Source: CBDHFN01 sp965262605
GTDB lineage: Bacteria > Pseudomonadota > Alphaproteobacteria > JASGCL01
Length of the DNA stretch: 64,000 nt
Reading direction: 5' to 3'
NCBI GenBank assembly: GCA_965262605.1
Contig: CBDHFN010000003.1
Coordinates: 1,488,001-1,552,000, forward strand
The notes under the pieces were generated by a model. That model ran no database searches, was not told the origin of the DNA, and saw nothing but the letters and a program-made list of their open reading frames with translations. Made by a program: the position numbers and the translations under genes. Shown here in pieces: positions 38,077 through 46,653 of the stretch (its first letter is position 1; each line of letters starts with the position of its first letter).

Positions 38077-38118
38077 CCCCTCCGCCTAACCTTCGGTTAG
38101 TTGCTTCGCAAGGAGGGG
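38077..38118. repeat. Nested palindrome predicted to form a three-way junction
   Basis: Outer stem CCCCTCC (38077-38083) with GGAGGGG (38112-38118). Inside are CTAAC/GTTAG (loop CTTCG) and TTGC/GCAA (loop TTC), with only 2 unpaired bases at the junction. It resembles the REP-like intergenic elements of other bacteria. It lies between the SIR2-HerA pair and tRNA-Thr. The remaining bases of the gap to 38195 show nothing else. Confidence 0.55.
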
Positions 38119-38195
38119 AATAGATAGCATTTTTAAATCAAAAACTTGTGCCTTGCACGATATTTTAATCCGCCTTAGTTTTATCAGGGCCCTGC

Positions 38196-38271
38196 TGGTG
38201 CCGCTGAGAGGAATCGAACCCCCGACCCACGCATTACGAATGCGTTGCTCTACCGACTGAGCTACAACGGC
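38196..38271 (-). tRNA. tRNA-Thr (anticodon CGT)
   Basis: 76 bases including an encoded CCA. The acceptor stem GCCGTTG pairs with CAGCGGC, with discriminator A. D arm GCTC...GAGC, anticodon stem ACGCA/TGCGT with loop TTCGTAA, so the anticodon is CGT, reading ACG threonine codons. The T arm GGGTTCGATTCC is intact. Its 3' end faces the SIR2-HerA genes. Confidence 0.95.
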
Positions 38272-38356
38272 GATAAAAAGACTAATAACATTTTTTTTTG
38301 GAATTTCAAGGTAAATTTGCTTGAATTATGAATAAAAATCATTTATTCCTTAGTTT

Positions 38357-38917
38357 ATGAAAAATATTTATAAAACATTATCTAACTACGCTTTAATATT
38401 AATAACTATGTCGCTGGCGGTTATTATGGCTGGTTGCACGACAAATCCGAATAAATTAATTGATTGCCCCGCGGTGGTGATTTATGATTCGGCAAAGGAA
38501 ATTTATCGGTATAAAGACAATAAAAAAGAAATTACTGATTTATTATATCATGCGGAATTATCATATGGCGCGGCGGCTTGCAAAACTTCGGGGTTGGACT
38601 TTACCACCGATATACCATTAATTGTAAAAATTGAATTGGGGCGCGCTTACAAAGAGCCCATAAACATGCCCGTAATAATTGCTTTGTTGGATAAAAACAA
38701 TAAATTATTGGCAAAATCAACGGAAAATATTACGATTGCGCGTGTTGGCAATCGCGATAATTTTTATTTTCAAAAATTAGTGCCAATTGGGTTTAAGGTT
38801 GATGCTGAAAATCAACCAAAAAGCTTTAAAATCGTCTTTGCGCTGGATTTAAGTGAGGCAGAATTGAAAAATATTGAAAGCAAAGGCGCCAATATTTCGC
38901 CTTTATGGTTGCATTAA
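38357..38917 (+). CDS. Lipoprotein of unknown function
   Basis: 186 residues. The N terminus has a signal helix and the lipobox VIMAGC, so a membrane-anchored lipoprotein is predicted. The mature part begins CTTNPNKLIDCPAVVIYD and ends in beta-strand-like segments (SFKIVFALDLSEAEL); I recognise no domain with certainty. Similar small lipoproteins occur in Alphaproteobacteria, but no function is known to me. The stop overlaps the CobW start (TAATG), so the two are co-translated. Confidence 0.75.
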   Translation: MKNIYKTLSNYALILITMSLAVIMAGCTTNPNKLIDCPAVVIYDSAKEIYRYKDNKKEITDLLYHAELSYGAAACKTSGLDFTTDIPLIVKIELGRAYKEPINMPVIIALLDKNNKLLAKSTENITIARVGNRDNFYFQKLVPIGFKVDAENQPKSFKIVFALDLSEAELKNIESKGANISPLWLH

Positions 38918-39957
38918 TGGCTAAAATTCCTACAACTATTATTACGGGTTTTTTGGGTGCGGGCAAGACTTCGTTGTTAAGCCATATTTTGCGCAACGCC
39001 AATGGGCGCAAATTTGCGGTTTTAATCAACGAATTTGGCGAACTTGGCATTGACAAGAATTTGATTATGGCGTGCGATATTGATGGTTGCACGAATAATA
39101 ATATTATTGAGCTTGCGAATGGGTGCATTTGTTGCACGGTTGCCGATGATTTTTTACCAGCGATGATGCAATTATTACACGGCGATAATAAACCCGACCA
39201 TATCATTATTGAAACTTCGGGGTTGGCATTGCCTAAACCGCTTATCACGGCGTTTAATTGGCATGAAATTAAGCCTTTAATTACGATTGACGGGGTAATT
39301 TGCGTGCTTGATGGTTTGGGTTTAAGCAATGGTATGGTGCGCGATGCCCGCCCATCCCCCACCGAACATGACGATACACCGATAGAAGAAGTTTTTGAAG
39401 ACCAATTAGTAATGGCGGATATTGTGGTTTTAAATAAATGCGATACTATAACCATGGCGCAAATCAAGGAAATTCATCACAAACTTAACCATAATATCAT
39501 TGAAGGCAAGCGCGATGGCGTACAAATTTTAAATGCAGTTAATGGCGAAATTGCGTTGGAATATTTGCTGGGTTTAGATAAAAAATCTGAAAATACCGCG
39601 AATGAAATTGCCACGCATCACGATAACCCAGACGAAGACCATGACCATGATGAATTTGTCAGCGTTTCAATGAAATTTGGGGCAGTCGCGGATAGTGAAA
39701 AATTTACCGAATTTTTGAATAATCTGGTTAAAAAATATAAAATTTTGCGCACTAAGGGATTTTTATTTCACCAAGATAAACCGCGCCGTGAAGTTATTCA
39801 ATCGGCGGGACTTCGCACTAACCGATATTTTGATCGCGCTTGGCAAAATAATGAAATAAAGCAATCGGTATTGGTATTTATTGGCTTGGAAGATATGAAT
39901 ATTGCAGGCATACAGCATGATTTATTGGCAAATTATCCTTTAAATTTTATAACATGA
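38917..39957 (+). CDS. cobW: CobW-type GTPase, G3E family
   Basis: Metal-chaperone GTPase. The start at 38917 (MAKIP) is preferred to the frame from 38905 because it forms the TAATG junction. P-loop GFLGAGKTS, the metal motif GCICC within NGCICCTVADDF, and NKCD for guanine. A histidine/aspartate stretch (DEDHDHDEF) separates the GTPase and C-terminal domains, as in true CobW. 346 residues. CobW is linked to cobalamin synthesis as a cobalt chaperone; no cobalamin gene is beside it, so the metal is not certain. Confidence 0.85.
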   Translation: MAKIPTTIITGFLGAGKTSLLSHILRNANGRKFAVLINEFGELGIDKNLIMACDIDGCTNNNIIELANGCICCTVADDFLPAMMQLLHGDNKPDHIIIETSGLALPKPLITAFNWHEIKPLITIDGVICVLDGLGLSNGMVRDARPSPTEHDDTPIEEVFEDQLVMADIVVLNKCDTITMAQIKEIHHKLNHNIIEGKRDGVQILNAVNGEIALEYLLGLDKKSENTANEIATHHDNPDEDHDHDEFVSVSMKFGAVADSEKFTEFLNNLVKKYKILRTKGFLFHQDKPRREVIQSAGLRTNRYFDRAWQNNEIKQSVLVFIGLEDMNIAGIQHDLLANYPLNFIT

Positions 39958-39967
39958 GGGTAAAATA

Positions 39968-41584
39968 ATGAAAAAATACGACTATATTATTATTGGCGCA
40001 GGTTCAGCAGGATGCGTTTTAGCGCAAAAATTATCGCAAAAACATTCGGTGATGCTTTTGGAAGCGGGCGGTTCGGACCGAAAATTATTCATTCAAACCC
40101 CCATTGGTTATGGCATGACTTTTACCGATGCCAATGTTAATTGGATGTATAATGCCCAAGAAGACAAAGAAATTAATAACCGCAAGACTTACTGGCCACG
40201 GGGTAAAATTCTGGGCGGGTCAAGTTCAATCAACGCCATGGTTTATTGCCGTGGTATGCCAAGGGATTATGACGATTGGCAAAAAATCGGTAATAAAAAT
40301 TGGAATTATGAATCAGTTAAGCCTATATTTGAAGGGTTTGAGCGCAAAATCACGAATGACGGGCAAGAAATTGGTAATGGCGAGCTTTATGTATCCAAGC
40401 GTGATGGTGAATATCACCCCATTAAAGAACATTTTATTCAAGCCACGAAACAAGCGCAAATTCCTTACACAGATAACATGAATTGCGATGCACCCATGGG
40501 TTTTGGGCATTATGAGATTAATACTAAAAATGGTTGGCGATGCTCTTCGGCAAAGGCTTTTTTATATCCAGCAATGGATAGGGATAAATTAAACATTGAA
40601 ATAAATGCTTTGGTGCAAAAAATTATTATTGAAGATAAGCAAGCAAAAGGCGTTATTTATCAAAAAAATAATCAACAATATTCTGTTTTTTGCAACAAAG
40701 AAATAATTTTAAGCGCGGGCGCGATTGCCAGCCCACAAATTTTGCAATTATCGGGGATTGGCGATGGCGAAATTTTGCAAAAACTTTCAATTCCTGTTAA
40801 TATGCACAACCCCAGCGTTGGCAAGAACTTACAAGACCATATTGGCATAAATTATTATTACCGCGCAAAAATTCCCACCCTTAATCAAGAATTAGGGACA
40901 TGGATTGGGCGAATAAAATCGGCTTTAAATTTTGCTTTATGGCGCAAGGGTGCGCTTAGCCTAAGCGTCAATCAAATGGGGGGAATGGTAAAATCTTCTG
41001 ATAATTTGGAACACCCCGACACGCAATTATATTTGAATCCTTTAAGTTATTCTGGCGAATATAATGGCAAAAGATTATTGTTAAAACCAGATGCTTGGGC
41101 AGGCTTTATTTTAAGCTTTAATCCATGCCGTCCGACTTCACGCGGGCATATTGCGTTGGCTTCGGGTAATATTCAAGATGCACCGCTGATTACCCCCAAT
41201 TATCTTTCAACCAAGGAAGATTGGGATAATGTTATAGAATCGGCAAGATTAATTGGCAGGATTCAAGAAACCCCTGCCCTGCAAAATATCTTATCCGCAC
41301 CGCCAAAATTTGATGTGCATCGCGCCAGTGATGCTGAAATTATTGAAGATTTCAAAAACCGCAGCGGCACGGTGTTTCACCCTTGTTGCACTTGCATGAT
41401 GGCGCCGCAAGAATCGGGCGGAGTCGTTGATGATAACTTACGCGTTTATGGCATTGGCAATTTACGCGTTGCCGATGCGTCAATATTTCCCAATATTACT
41501 TCGGCAAACACAAATTCACCCAGTATTTTGGTTGGGCATAAAGCAGCCGAATTAATCTTATCACAAAATAACCATAAAAATTGA
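39968..41584 (+). CDS. GMC flavoprotein oxidoreductase, choline dehydrogenase-like
   Basis: FAD enzyme of 538 residues that oxidises a primary alcohol. N-terminal FAD motif IIGAGSAGCVLA, GMC signature 1 PRGKILGGSSSINAMVY, signature 2 SAGAIASPQILQLSGIG, and the active-site region FHPCCTCMM with a second His near NSPSILVGH. It precedes an aldehyde dehydrogenase by 7 bases, as betA precedes betB in choline oxidation, but the pair could also serve other alcohols. BetA itself has closely similar text, so the substrate is left open. Confidence 0.82.
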   Translation: MKKYDYIIIGAGSAGCVLAQKLSQKHSVMLLEAGGSDRKLFIQTPIGYGMTFTDANVNWMYNAQEDKEINNRKTYWPRGKILGGSSSINAMVYCRGMPRDYDDWQKIGNKNWNYESVKPIFEGFERKITNDGQEIGNGELYVSKRDGEYHPIKEHFIQATKQAQIPYTDNMNCDAPMGFGHYEINTKNGWRCSSAKAFLYPAMDRDKLNIEINALVQKIIIEDKQAKGVIYQKNNQQYSVFCNKEIILSAGAIASPQILQLSGIGDGEILQKLSIPVNMHNPSVGKNLQDHIGINYYYRAKIPTLNQELGTWIGRIKSALNFALWRKGALSLSVNQMGGMVKSSDNLEHPDTQLYLNPLSYSGEYNGKRLLLKPDAWAGFILSFNPCRPTSRGHIALASGNIQDAPLITPNYLSTKEDWDNVIESARLIGRIQETPALQNILSAPPKFDVHRASDAEIIEDFKNRSGTVFHPCCTCMMAPQESGGVVDDNLRVYGIGNLRVADASIFPNITSANTNSPSILVGHKAAELILSQNNHKN

Positions 41585-41591
41585 GGACAAA

Positions 41592-43082
41592 ATGGCTAAT
41601 ATTAATCAGCAAATTCAAGAATATCTTAATCAAGGTAAAACACCAAAATTACCCAAGGGGCATTATATTAATGGCGCGTTCGTTGCGCCGATTAATGACG
41701 AATATATGCCAAGTTATGATGCCGGGTTTGGGCGTGCTTTTGCAGATTTCGCCAGCGGTGATGCCAGCGATGTTGAACGGGCAGTTGAAAGCGCGGAACA
41801 AGGCTTAAAAATTTGGCGCAAAACTTCACCGATGGAACGGCGCAATATTTTAAGCAAAGCGGGCGAATTATTAAGGAAAAACAGCGAATTATTTGCCTTT
41901 ATTGAAGCGTTAGATGCAGGCAAATCGTATAATCAAGCAATGGGCGATGCGTTAAGTTCGGCGCGAATTTTTGAATATTACGCATCGGTTGCCGATACGA
42001 TGCAAGCCGATTCTATTCCGCTTAATAACGAAAATATAAGCTTTACCATGAATGAGCCAGTTGGCATTACCGCGCATATTATCCCTTGGAATTATCCATT
42101 AAATACTTTTGTGCGGGGCATTGCGCCCGCTTTGGCGGCGGGGTGTTCGGTGGTCGCAAAGCCTGCTGAAACAAGCCCCTTCACTGCTTTAATGATGGCT
42201 GAATTATTAACCGAAGCAGGTTTGCCAAATGGCGTGGTTAATGTTATTACGGGTTTAGGCAGTAAAATTGGCGCAAGCCTTGTGTCGCACCCAAAAATTC
42301 GCCATGTAACATTTACGGGTTCGGTGCAAACGGGCGTGCATGTTGCGCAATCTGTGGCGAAAAATATCACAAGCCTTACCTTGGAATTAGGGGGAAAATC
42401 GCCGTTAATTGCGCTTGACGATTGCAATATTGATTCGGCGGTTGAAGGGGCTTTATGGGCAATTTTTGAAAATGCGGGGCAAATTTGTTCGGCGGGGTCG
42501 CGCTTAATCGTGCATCGCAAAATTAAAGAGGAATTTTTAGCAAAATTATCGGCAAAAGCCGCCAAATTATCGGTTGGGCATGGCTTAAAAAATGCTGATG
42601 TCGGCGCGATTAATTCACAAATGCAACGCGATAAAATCGCAAATTTTGTGGTTGATGCACAAAAACGCGGCAGAAAAATTCTGATTGGTGGCAATATGAA
42701 TCCTGACGATTCGGCGGATACGGGTTGGTTTTATCGCCCGACAATTATTGATGATTTACCGCTGGACGATGCTTGCGTGCAAGACGAAATTTTTGGTCCC
42801 GTCTTATCCGTGCAAGTATTTGATAAAGATGATGAGGCTATTACCCTTGCCAATGGCACAAATTTTGGCTTGATGACGGGGGTTTATACGCAAAATATTA
42901 ACCGCGCCATGCGATTTGCCCGTGAAATTGATGCGGGACAAATTACCATCAATGAATATTGGGCGGGCGGGGTTGCTGTGCCTTTTGGTGGTAATAAAAA
43001 ATCGGGATATGGGCGCGAAAAAGGGCTAAGTGCCGTGCAAGCTTATAGCGCGATTAAAGCCATTACCATGAAAATTATTTAA
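41592..43082 (+). CDS. NAD-dependent aldehyde dehydrogenase
   Basis: 496 residues. ELGGKSPLIA holds the general-base Glu, ENAGQICSAGSRL the catalytic Cys, and EIFGPVLSV and PFGGNKKSGYGRE the C-terminal signatures. The GQICSAGSR form is that of broad aldehyde dehydrogenases rather than classic betaine aldehyde dehydrogenase. Its place behind the GMC enzyme suggests that it oxidises that enzyme's aldehyde product to the acid. A ribosome site (GAGG) stands before the ATG. Confidence 0.88.
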   Translation: MANINQQIQEYLNQGKTPKLPKGHYINGAFVAPINDEYMPSYDAGFGRAFADFASGDASDVERAVESAEQGLKIWRKTSPMERRNILSKAGELLRKNSELFAFIEALDAGKSYNQAMGDALSSARIFEYYASVADTMQADSIPLNNENISFTMNEPVGITAHIIPWNYPLNTFVRGIAPALAAGCSVVAKPAETSPFTALMMAELLTEAGLPNGVVNVITGLGSKIGASLVSHPKIRHVTFTGSVQTGVHVAQSVAKNITSLTLELGGKSPLIALDDCNIDSAVEGALWAIFENAGQICSAGSRLIVHRKIKEEFLAKLSAKAAKLSVGHGLKNADVGAINSQMQRDKIANFVVDAQKRGRKILIGGNMNPDDSADTGWFYRPTIIDDLPLDDACVQDEIFGPVLSVQVFDKDDEAITLANGTNFGLMTGVYTQNINRAMRFAREIDAGQITINEYWAGGVAVPFGGNKKSGYGREKGLSAVQAYSAIKAITMKII

Positions 43083-43085
43083 GCG

Positions 43086-43982
43086 ATGTTGGATTGGGAT
43101 AAATTACGCATTTTTCTAAAAGTTGCCGAACTTGAAAGCATATCACATGCAGCCGAAGAGCTAAATACTTCGCAATCTGCGGTTTCGCGCACGATAACAT
43201 GGCTTGAAAAAACTATGAAAATCAAGCTTTTTCATCGCCATCCGCGCGGGGTGAAATTAACCGGTGCGGGCGAAGTGTTATTTAAATCCGCGCAAAATAT
43301 GCAAACTCAATTAGAAGAAGCAGAATATTTAATAAATGTAGAGCAAAATAAAATTGTAGGACCCTTGCGGGTGGTGTCTACTATCGCGTTCGGTGCGGCT
43401 TGGCTTACTGATGCTATCAAGGAATTTATTGACATACACCCGCAAATTGAAATTACTTTAAGTTTGCTGGACGAACAAGCGGGATTTGACTTTGGCAAAT
43501 GCGATGTGATGATTTCAACTTACCCTGCAACCGAAGATTGGCTGATTCAGACGCAATTATTAAAAATGAATTATGGTATTTTTGCCACAAAATCTTATTT
43601 GGATATATTCGGCACTCCCACAAAACCCGAAGAATTATCGCAACATAAATTAATCGCCTTTGGGCAATCGCATTTATTAGGTTCTGGGGTGAATTGGTTG
43701 TTAAATTTTGGGGCTTCTGCTTCACGCCCCCATAAACCAGTATTTCGGGTTAATAATATTTATGGCGTTTATCGCGCTTGTTTAAGCAATATGGGTATTG
43801 CTTGTTTCCCAAAATATTTAGGCATAAGATTCAATGACTTAGTTGAATTATTTAATGAAAATTCTTATGAATTACCAAGTAATATCGTATATTTCACTTA
43901 CCCCGAGGAGCTTAAATATCTTCGGCGCATTAAGGTATTTAAAGATTTTCTTCAAGAAAAGGTAAAAAAATGGCAATATTAA
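43086..43982 (+). CDS. LysR-family transcriptional regulator
   Basis: 298 residues. N-terminal winged helix with the family text WDKLRIFLKVAELESISHAA and SQSAVSRTITWLEK, then an effector-binding domain (about residues 90-290). It starts 3 bases after the aldehyde dehydrogenase stop and overlaps the MOSC gene by 13 bases, so it is in their transcript and may control it. The effector is unknown. Confidence 0.9.
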   Translation: MLDWDKLRIFLKVAELESISHAAEELNTSQSAVSRTITWLEKTMKIKLFHRHPRGVKLTGAGEVLFKSAQNMQTQLEEAEYLINVEQNKIVGPLRVVSTIAFGAAWLTDAIKEFIDIHPQIEITLSLLDEQAGFDFGKCDVMISTYPATEDWLIQTQLLKMNYGIFATKSYLDIFGTPTKPEELSQHKLIAFGQSHLLGSGVNWLLNFGASASRPHKPVFRVNNIYGVYRACLSNMGIACFPKYLGIRFNDLVELFNENSYELPSNIVYFTYPEELKYLRRIKVFKDFLQEKVKKWQY

Positions 43983-44695
43983 ATTTGAAAATATACCCAA
44001 TTAAGGGCTTGCAAGGCATGGAGGTAAATTCCACGCAAATTAAAGCAAATCAAACTTTACCGAATGATAGAATTATGGCATTGCAACTTGATAATGAAGA
44101 TGATTCCGCAGGCTGGAAACCAAAAAACCAATTAATTCACAGCGGTAATACGCCATGTTTAGTGCATTTGCAAGCAAAAATCCAATATGGCGTGATTGGA
44201 ATTTATCATTATGGCGTTGAACAAATTTCATTTGACCCACGAAATGCCCAAGAATTGACCAAAGCTAATATGTTTTTTTCGCAATATATCGGGCAAAAAT
44301 GCCATTTATTGCAAAGCGCCCCATATTATACCGATAATAAATATCCGCAAATTTCATTTCAAAATATTGCTTCGTTAAACAAAGCCATTCAAGATACGGG
44401 TTGCGAAGTTGACCAATACCGAATGCGCGATAATATTTTATTTTCGGGTTTCGGGGCGTTTTTTGAACAAAAATTAATCGGCAAGCAATTAAGCATCAAT
44501 GGCGTAAAATTTCAATTTGGTATTGAAAATGAACGATGCAAAACCACAAATATCAACTTAAAAACCGCGGAAATTGATTGCAATTTTCCGCAAGCATTAA
44601 AAAAAGCTTACAATAACACGCATTGCGGATTTTTTTGTTATGCCCAAAATGATGGTGTAATTTCTGTGGGTGATGAAATAATTATTATCAATTAA
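43970..44695 (+). CDS. MOSC-domain protein
   Basis: 241 residues. The N-terminal half is the MOSC beta-barrel (LKIYPIKGLQGMEVN) and the C-terminal half the MOSC domain with ENERCKTTNINLKTAEID and CGFFCYAQNDGVISVGDE; the Cys in ERC is at the place that binds sulfur or Mo in the family. Such proteins act in molybdenum-cofactor-dependent reductions such as N-hydroxylated compound reduction, or in sulfur transfer. It ends by overlapping the convergent sctO-like gene by 8 bases. Confidence 0.8.
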   Translation: MAILNLKIYPIKGLQGMEVNSTQIKANQTLPNDRIMALQLDNEDDSAGWKPKNQLIHSGNTPCLVHLQAKIQYGVIGIYHYGVEQISFDPRNAQELTKANMFFSQYIGQKCHLLQSAPYYTDNKYPQISFQNIASLNKAIQDTGCEVDQYRMRDNILFSGFGAFFEQKLIGKQLSINGVKFQFGIENERCKTTNINLKTAEIDCNFPQALKKAYNNTHCGFFCYAQNDGVISVGDEIIIIN

Positions 44696-45182
44696 TTTTT
44701 ATTTTATTGCGAATAAAGGCTGATTCAGAAAATTCATCAATAAGGTTAGTTTCCGCCATTTGCTCACCTTGGGTAATTTCAAGTTTGCGCTCCTTAATAA
44801 TTTCATCAAAAGCCTCTAACTTAATCACAGCATCATGGCGGTTTTTCAAACAAATTTCCACGAATGCAACGGCATTTTCCGCTGATTTTTTTCGTTCGGC
44901 GGTGATGGCTTTTAGCCTTTCTAATTGCGCGTATAAATCATCGGCACGAAATTTTACATCGTCAATATCGTCTTTTTGCACTAATTTACCCATAAGCTCT
45001 TGATAAAATTGGTTAATTTTAATGGGTAATTTTTCGGCAAATTCTTCTTGGTCTTTGGTTGCTTGCTCAAACCTTGAAATAGCAACATCGCGTAATTGCA
45101 AGGCATTTTGCAATTCTTCTTCTTGCTTATCCAAATGCGATTTACGAATTTTTCTCAAAGCAAAAAGCTGATTTAAATCCAT
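44688..45182 (-). CDS. SctO-like (YscO) type III secretion stalk protein
   Basis: 164 residues, almost wholly coiled coil. Compared with YscO/SctO proteins from memory: the middle FYQELMGKLVQKDDIDDVKF fits the family's G-x-V-x-x-x-D/L-x-D segment, and the end KLEAFDEIIKERKL...ETNLIDEF fits the usual Lys-Phe/Glu-rich C terminus. FliJ, the flagellar equivalent, is the alternative, but the neighbours are SctI-like and SctG-like. SctO is the central stalk of the export ATPase. Starts 1 base after the sctI-like stop. No standard domain has been verified. Confidence 0.6.
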   Translation of the reverse strand: MDLNQLFALRKIRKSHLDKQEEELQNALQLRDVAISRFEQATKDQEEFAEKLPIKINQFYQELMGKLVQKDDIDDVKFRADDLYAQLERLKAITAERKKSAENAVAFVEICLKNRHDAVIKLEAFDEIIKERKLEITQGEQMAETNLIDEFSESAFIRNKIKIN

Positions 45183-45183
45183 T

Positions 45184-45657
45184 TTATGAATTTCCAGAAA
45201 CTTGTTGCTTGATTTGCGTATTTAATTCTTGGCTAAGTTTTTGTTGATAATGGTTATTAATCGTTAATTCGGCTAAATATACTTGTAAATCAAGCACAAA
45301 AACGGGATTCGTATAATCAGCGCGGGTTAATTCACTGATGGGCATTGCGGGGTCAAATTCGCGTATCCCATGCAGGCTATTTAAAATCCTATCACCTGCA
45401 GATTTTTGACTATAATCAGGGGCAACGCCTTGCATATTTTGGATTTTATGAACCCGTGGTTTTGTGGTAATTTCTTGAACTGCGGCATGGCTTTGAGTTT
45501 CACTTGGTTTAAGCGTATCATAATATTTTTCAAATGCTTGGCTTGCGTCCCGTGAAATTGGGGTGTTAGTCGGCAAGCTAATCGGAGAGCTTTGGATATT
45601 ATCACCCAAAATCGCATTTTTCGCCTTAATTAAACCAAATAAATTGCCTGCGTCCAT
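45184..45657 (-). CDS. SctI-like type III secretion inner rod protein
   Basis: 157 residues. The N-terminal half is Ser/Thr/Pro-rich and variable. From about residue 87, SAGDRILNSLHGIREFD and then VFVLDLQVYLAELTINNHY and an Asn/Gln-rich last helix follow the pattern of SctI/PrgJ/EscI inner rod proteins (GD-x-IL-x-x-L, later LQ-x-x-x-x-x-x-x-I, then the final helix). Such proteins form the inner rod or socket of the injectisome. It sits 11 bases after the sctG-like gene and 1 base before the sctO-like gene, with AAGG before the start. Confidence 0.55.
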   Translation of the reverse strand: MDAGNLFGLIKAKNAILGDNIQSSPISLPTNTPISRDASQAFEKYYDTLKPSETQSHAAVQEITTKPRVHKIQNMQGVAPDYSQKSAGDRILNSLHGIREFDPAMPISELTRADYTNPVFVLDLQVYLAELTINNHYQQKLSQELNTQIKQQVSGNS

Positions 45658-45668
45658 TGTCTTTAACC

Positions 45669-46019
45669 TTATTTTTTGCGTTTATATGAATCAATATTAA
45701 ATAATTCATGGGGCACTTTTCGTTGTTTATATTCATCAACGCGACCGCCAACAAAATATGCAAAAGCTAATATAGCTTCAAGCTGATTGACATTCGGGCT
45801 GGTAAAATAGTCAGTTTTTTCAATTAAACGAATGGCATCATCAATATTGCCGCGCTGAATTTCTTGAATCGTATAACCAATTAACGCCGCGGATTGCGAA
45901 TCTGGCGTGCCCAACGAATCAATATATTTTAATACGGGTGCCGATAAAACCAAATAACCATTCAAAGCCCCCGTAATCGCAAGCTCGGCTAATGTTCTGT
46001 TTAATGATCTGTTTTCCAT
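45669..46019 (-). CDS. SctG-like (YscG) TPR chaperone of type III secretion
   Basis: 116 residues, the YscG length. The text LAELAITGALNGYLVLSAPV aligns with the YscG start (LAEIALIGTGNH...) and EIQRGNIDDAIRLIEK with its central TPR helix pair. YscG holds the needle subunit SctF in the cytoplasm before secretion. It leads the minus-strand group sctG-sctI-sctO and has a strong AAGGAG site. The needle-like gene it would serve begins 187 bases away in the opposite direction. The assignment rests on eye alignment only. Confidence 0.58.
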   Translation of the reverse strand: MENRSLNRTLAELAITGALNGYLVLSAPVLKYIDSLGTPDSQSAALIGYTIQEIQRGNIDDAIRLIEKTDYFTSPNVNQLEAILAFAYFVGGRVDEYKQRKVPHELFNIDSYKRKK

Positions 46020-46115
46020 GATATTCTCCTTGAAATTGCATTATAGCATACTTCACAATATATTCAAGTTTATTATACAATTTTCAGGCATATTCCACCC
46101 TATTTATCAAGATAT

Positions 46116-46127
46116 ATAAAATTTTAT
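46116..46127. promoter_or_regulatory. Palindrome ATAAAATTTTAT, copy 2
   Basis: Lies in the divergent region between sctG-like and the needle-like gene. It extends to a 16-base identity (46115-46130) with the copy at 57921-57936. It is 79 bases before the start at 46207 and 96 bases before the start at 46019, so it could control both transcripts. Confidence 0.4.
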
Positions 46128-46206
46128 GTATTTGCCCTATATATGATTGCCAATTAATTAATATTTTAATATTTTAGCTTTATTGAAACAAAATTAAGGA
46201 AACACC

Positions 46207-46653
46207 ATGGCACAAACAATTATTTTTAGCGCAAATGACATTATTAACGCGAATGCCAATCGGCAAATAAATCATAATAATGTTGGCGGTTCACAAGACG
46301 AAGCCGATTACCGCGCAGGCTTGGTTGATAGCACCAAAGTATTTTATGATAAAGAAACAAGATTTTGGTATTATGGCGGCAAGGCTTATTCCAAAATGAA
46401 TTTCTTAAAAGCAAATTATGATTCCATCATTGTTAATTTGCAACGACAAATGGCAACTTCATCTTCGGCATTAAATGCGAAAATTGAAGCCGCCAAAGCC
46501 GACCCAAACAGCAATGGCTTGTCAGATATTACCACGGATAGCCAAGCTTTTACCGCATTACATAATCAGTATAACACGATTGTTGAAGCATTTAAGGGAT
46601 TCTTGGAGCAATTTAAACGCGAAACAGAAACCATTACAAATGCGATGCGATAA
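46207..46653 (+). CDS. Candidate type III secretion needle or needle-like secreted protein
   Basis: 148 residues, not firmly recognised. Residues 85-148 (SSSALNAKIEAAKADPNSNG, then YNTIVEAFKGFLEQFKRETE) have the layout of SctF needle subunits: a helix, an ADPN-type turn and a second long helix. The first 80 residues are an extra region with VFYDKETRFWYYGGKAY at residues 45-61, also present in the following gene. AAGGA lies before the start. It is divergent from sctG-like and overlaps its paralog by 1 base. Other secreted substrates such as tip proteins are possible. Confidence 0.5.
   Translation: MAQTIIFSANDIINANANRQINHNNVGGSQDEADYRAGLVDSTKVFYDKETRFWYYGGKAYSKMNFLKANYDSIIVNLQRQMATSSSALNAKIEAAKADPNSNGLSDITTDSQAFTALHNQYNTIVEAFKGFLEQFKRETETITNAMR

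Noticed and set aside
35018..38271. Integrated element with att sites at tRNA-Thr
   Set aside because: No integrase gene and no second copy of the tRNA 3' end could be found by eye, so it is kept only as a possibility.
38840..39460. 213-residue minus-strand frame over CobW
   Set aside because: CobW motifs on the plus strand are intact; the other frame is a codon shadow.
42092..42694. 200-residue minus-strand frame opposite the aldehyde dehydrogenase
   Set aside because: The aldehyde dehydrogenase is complete and conserved here; the opposite frame has no signature.
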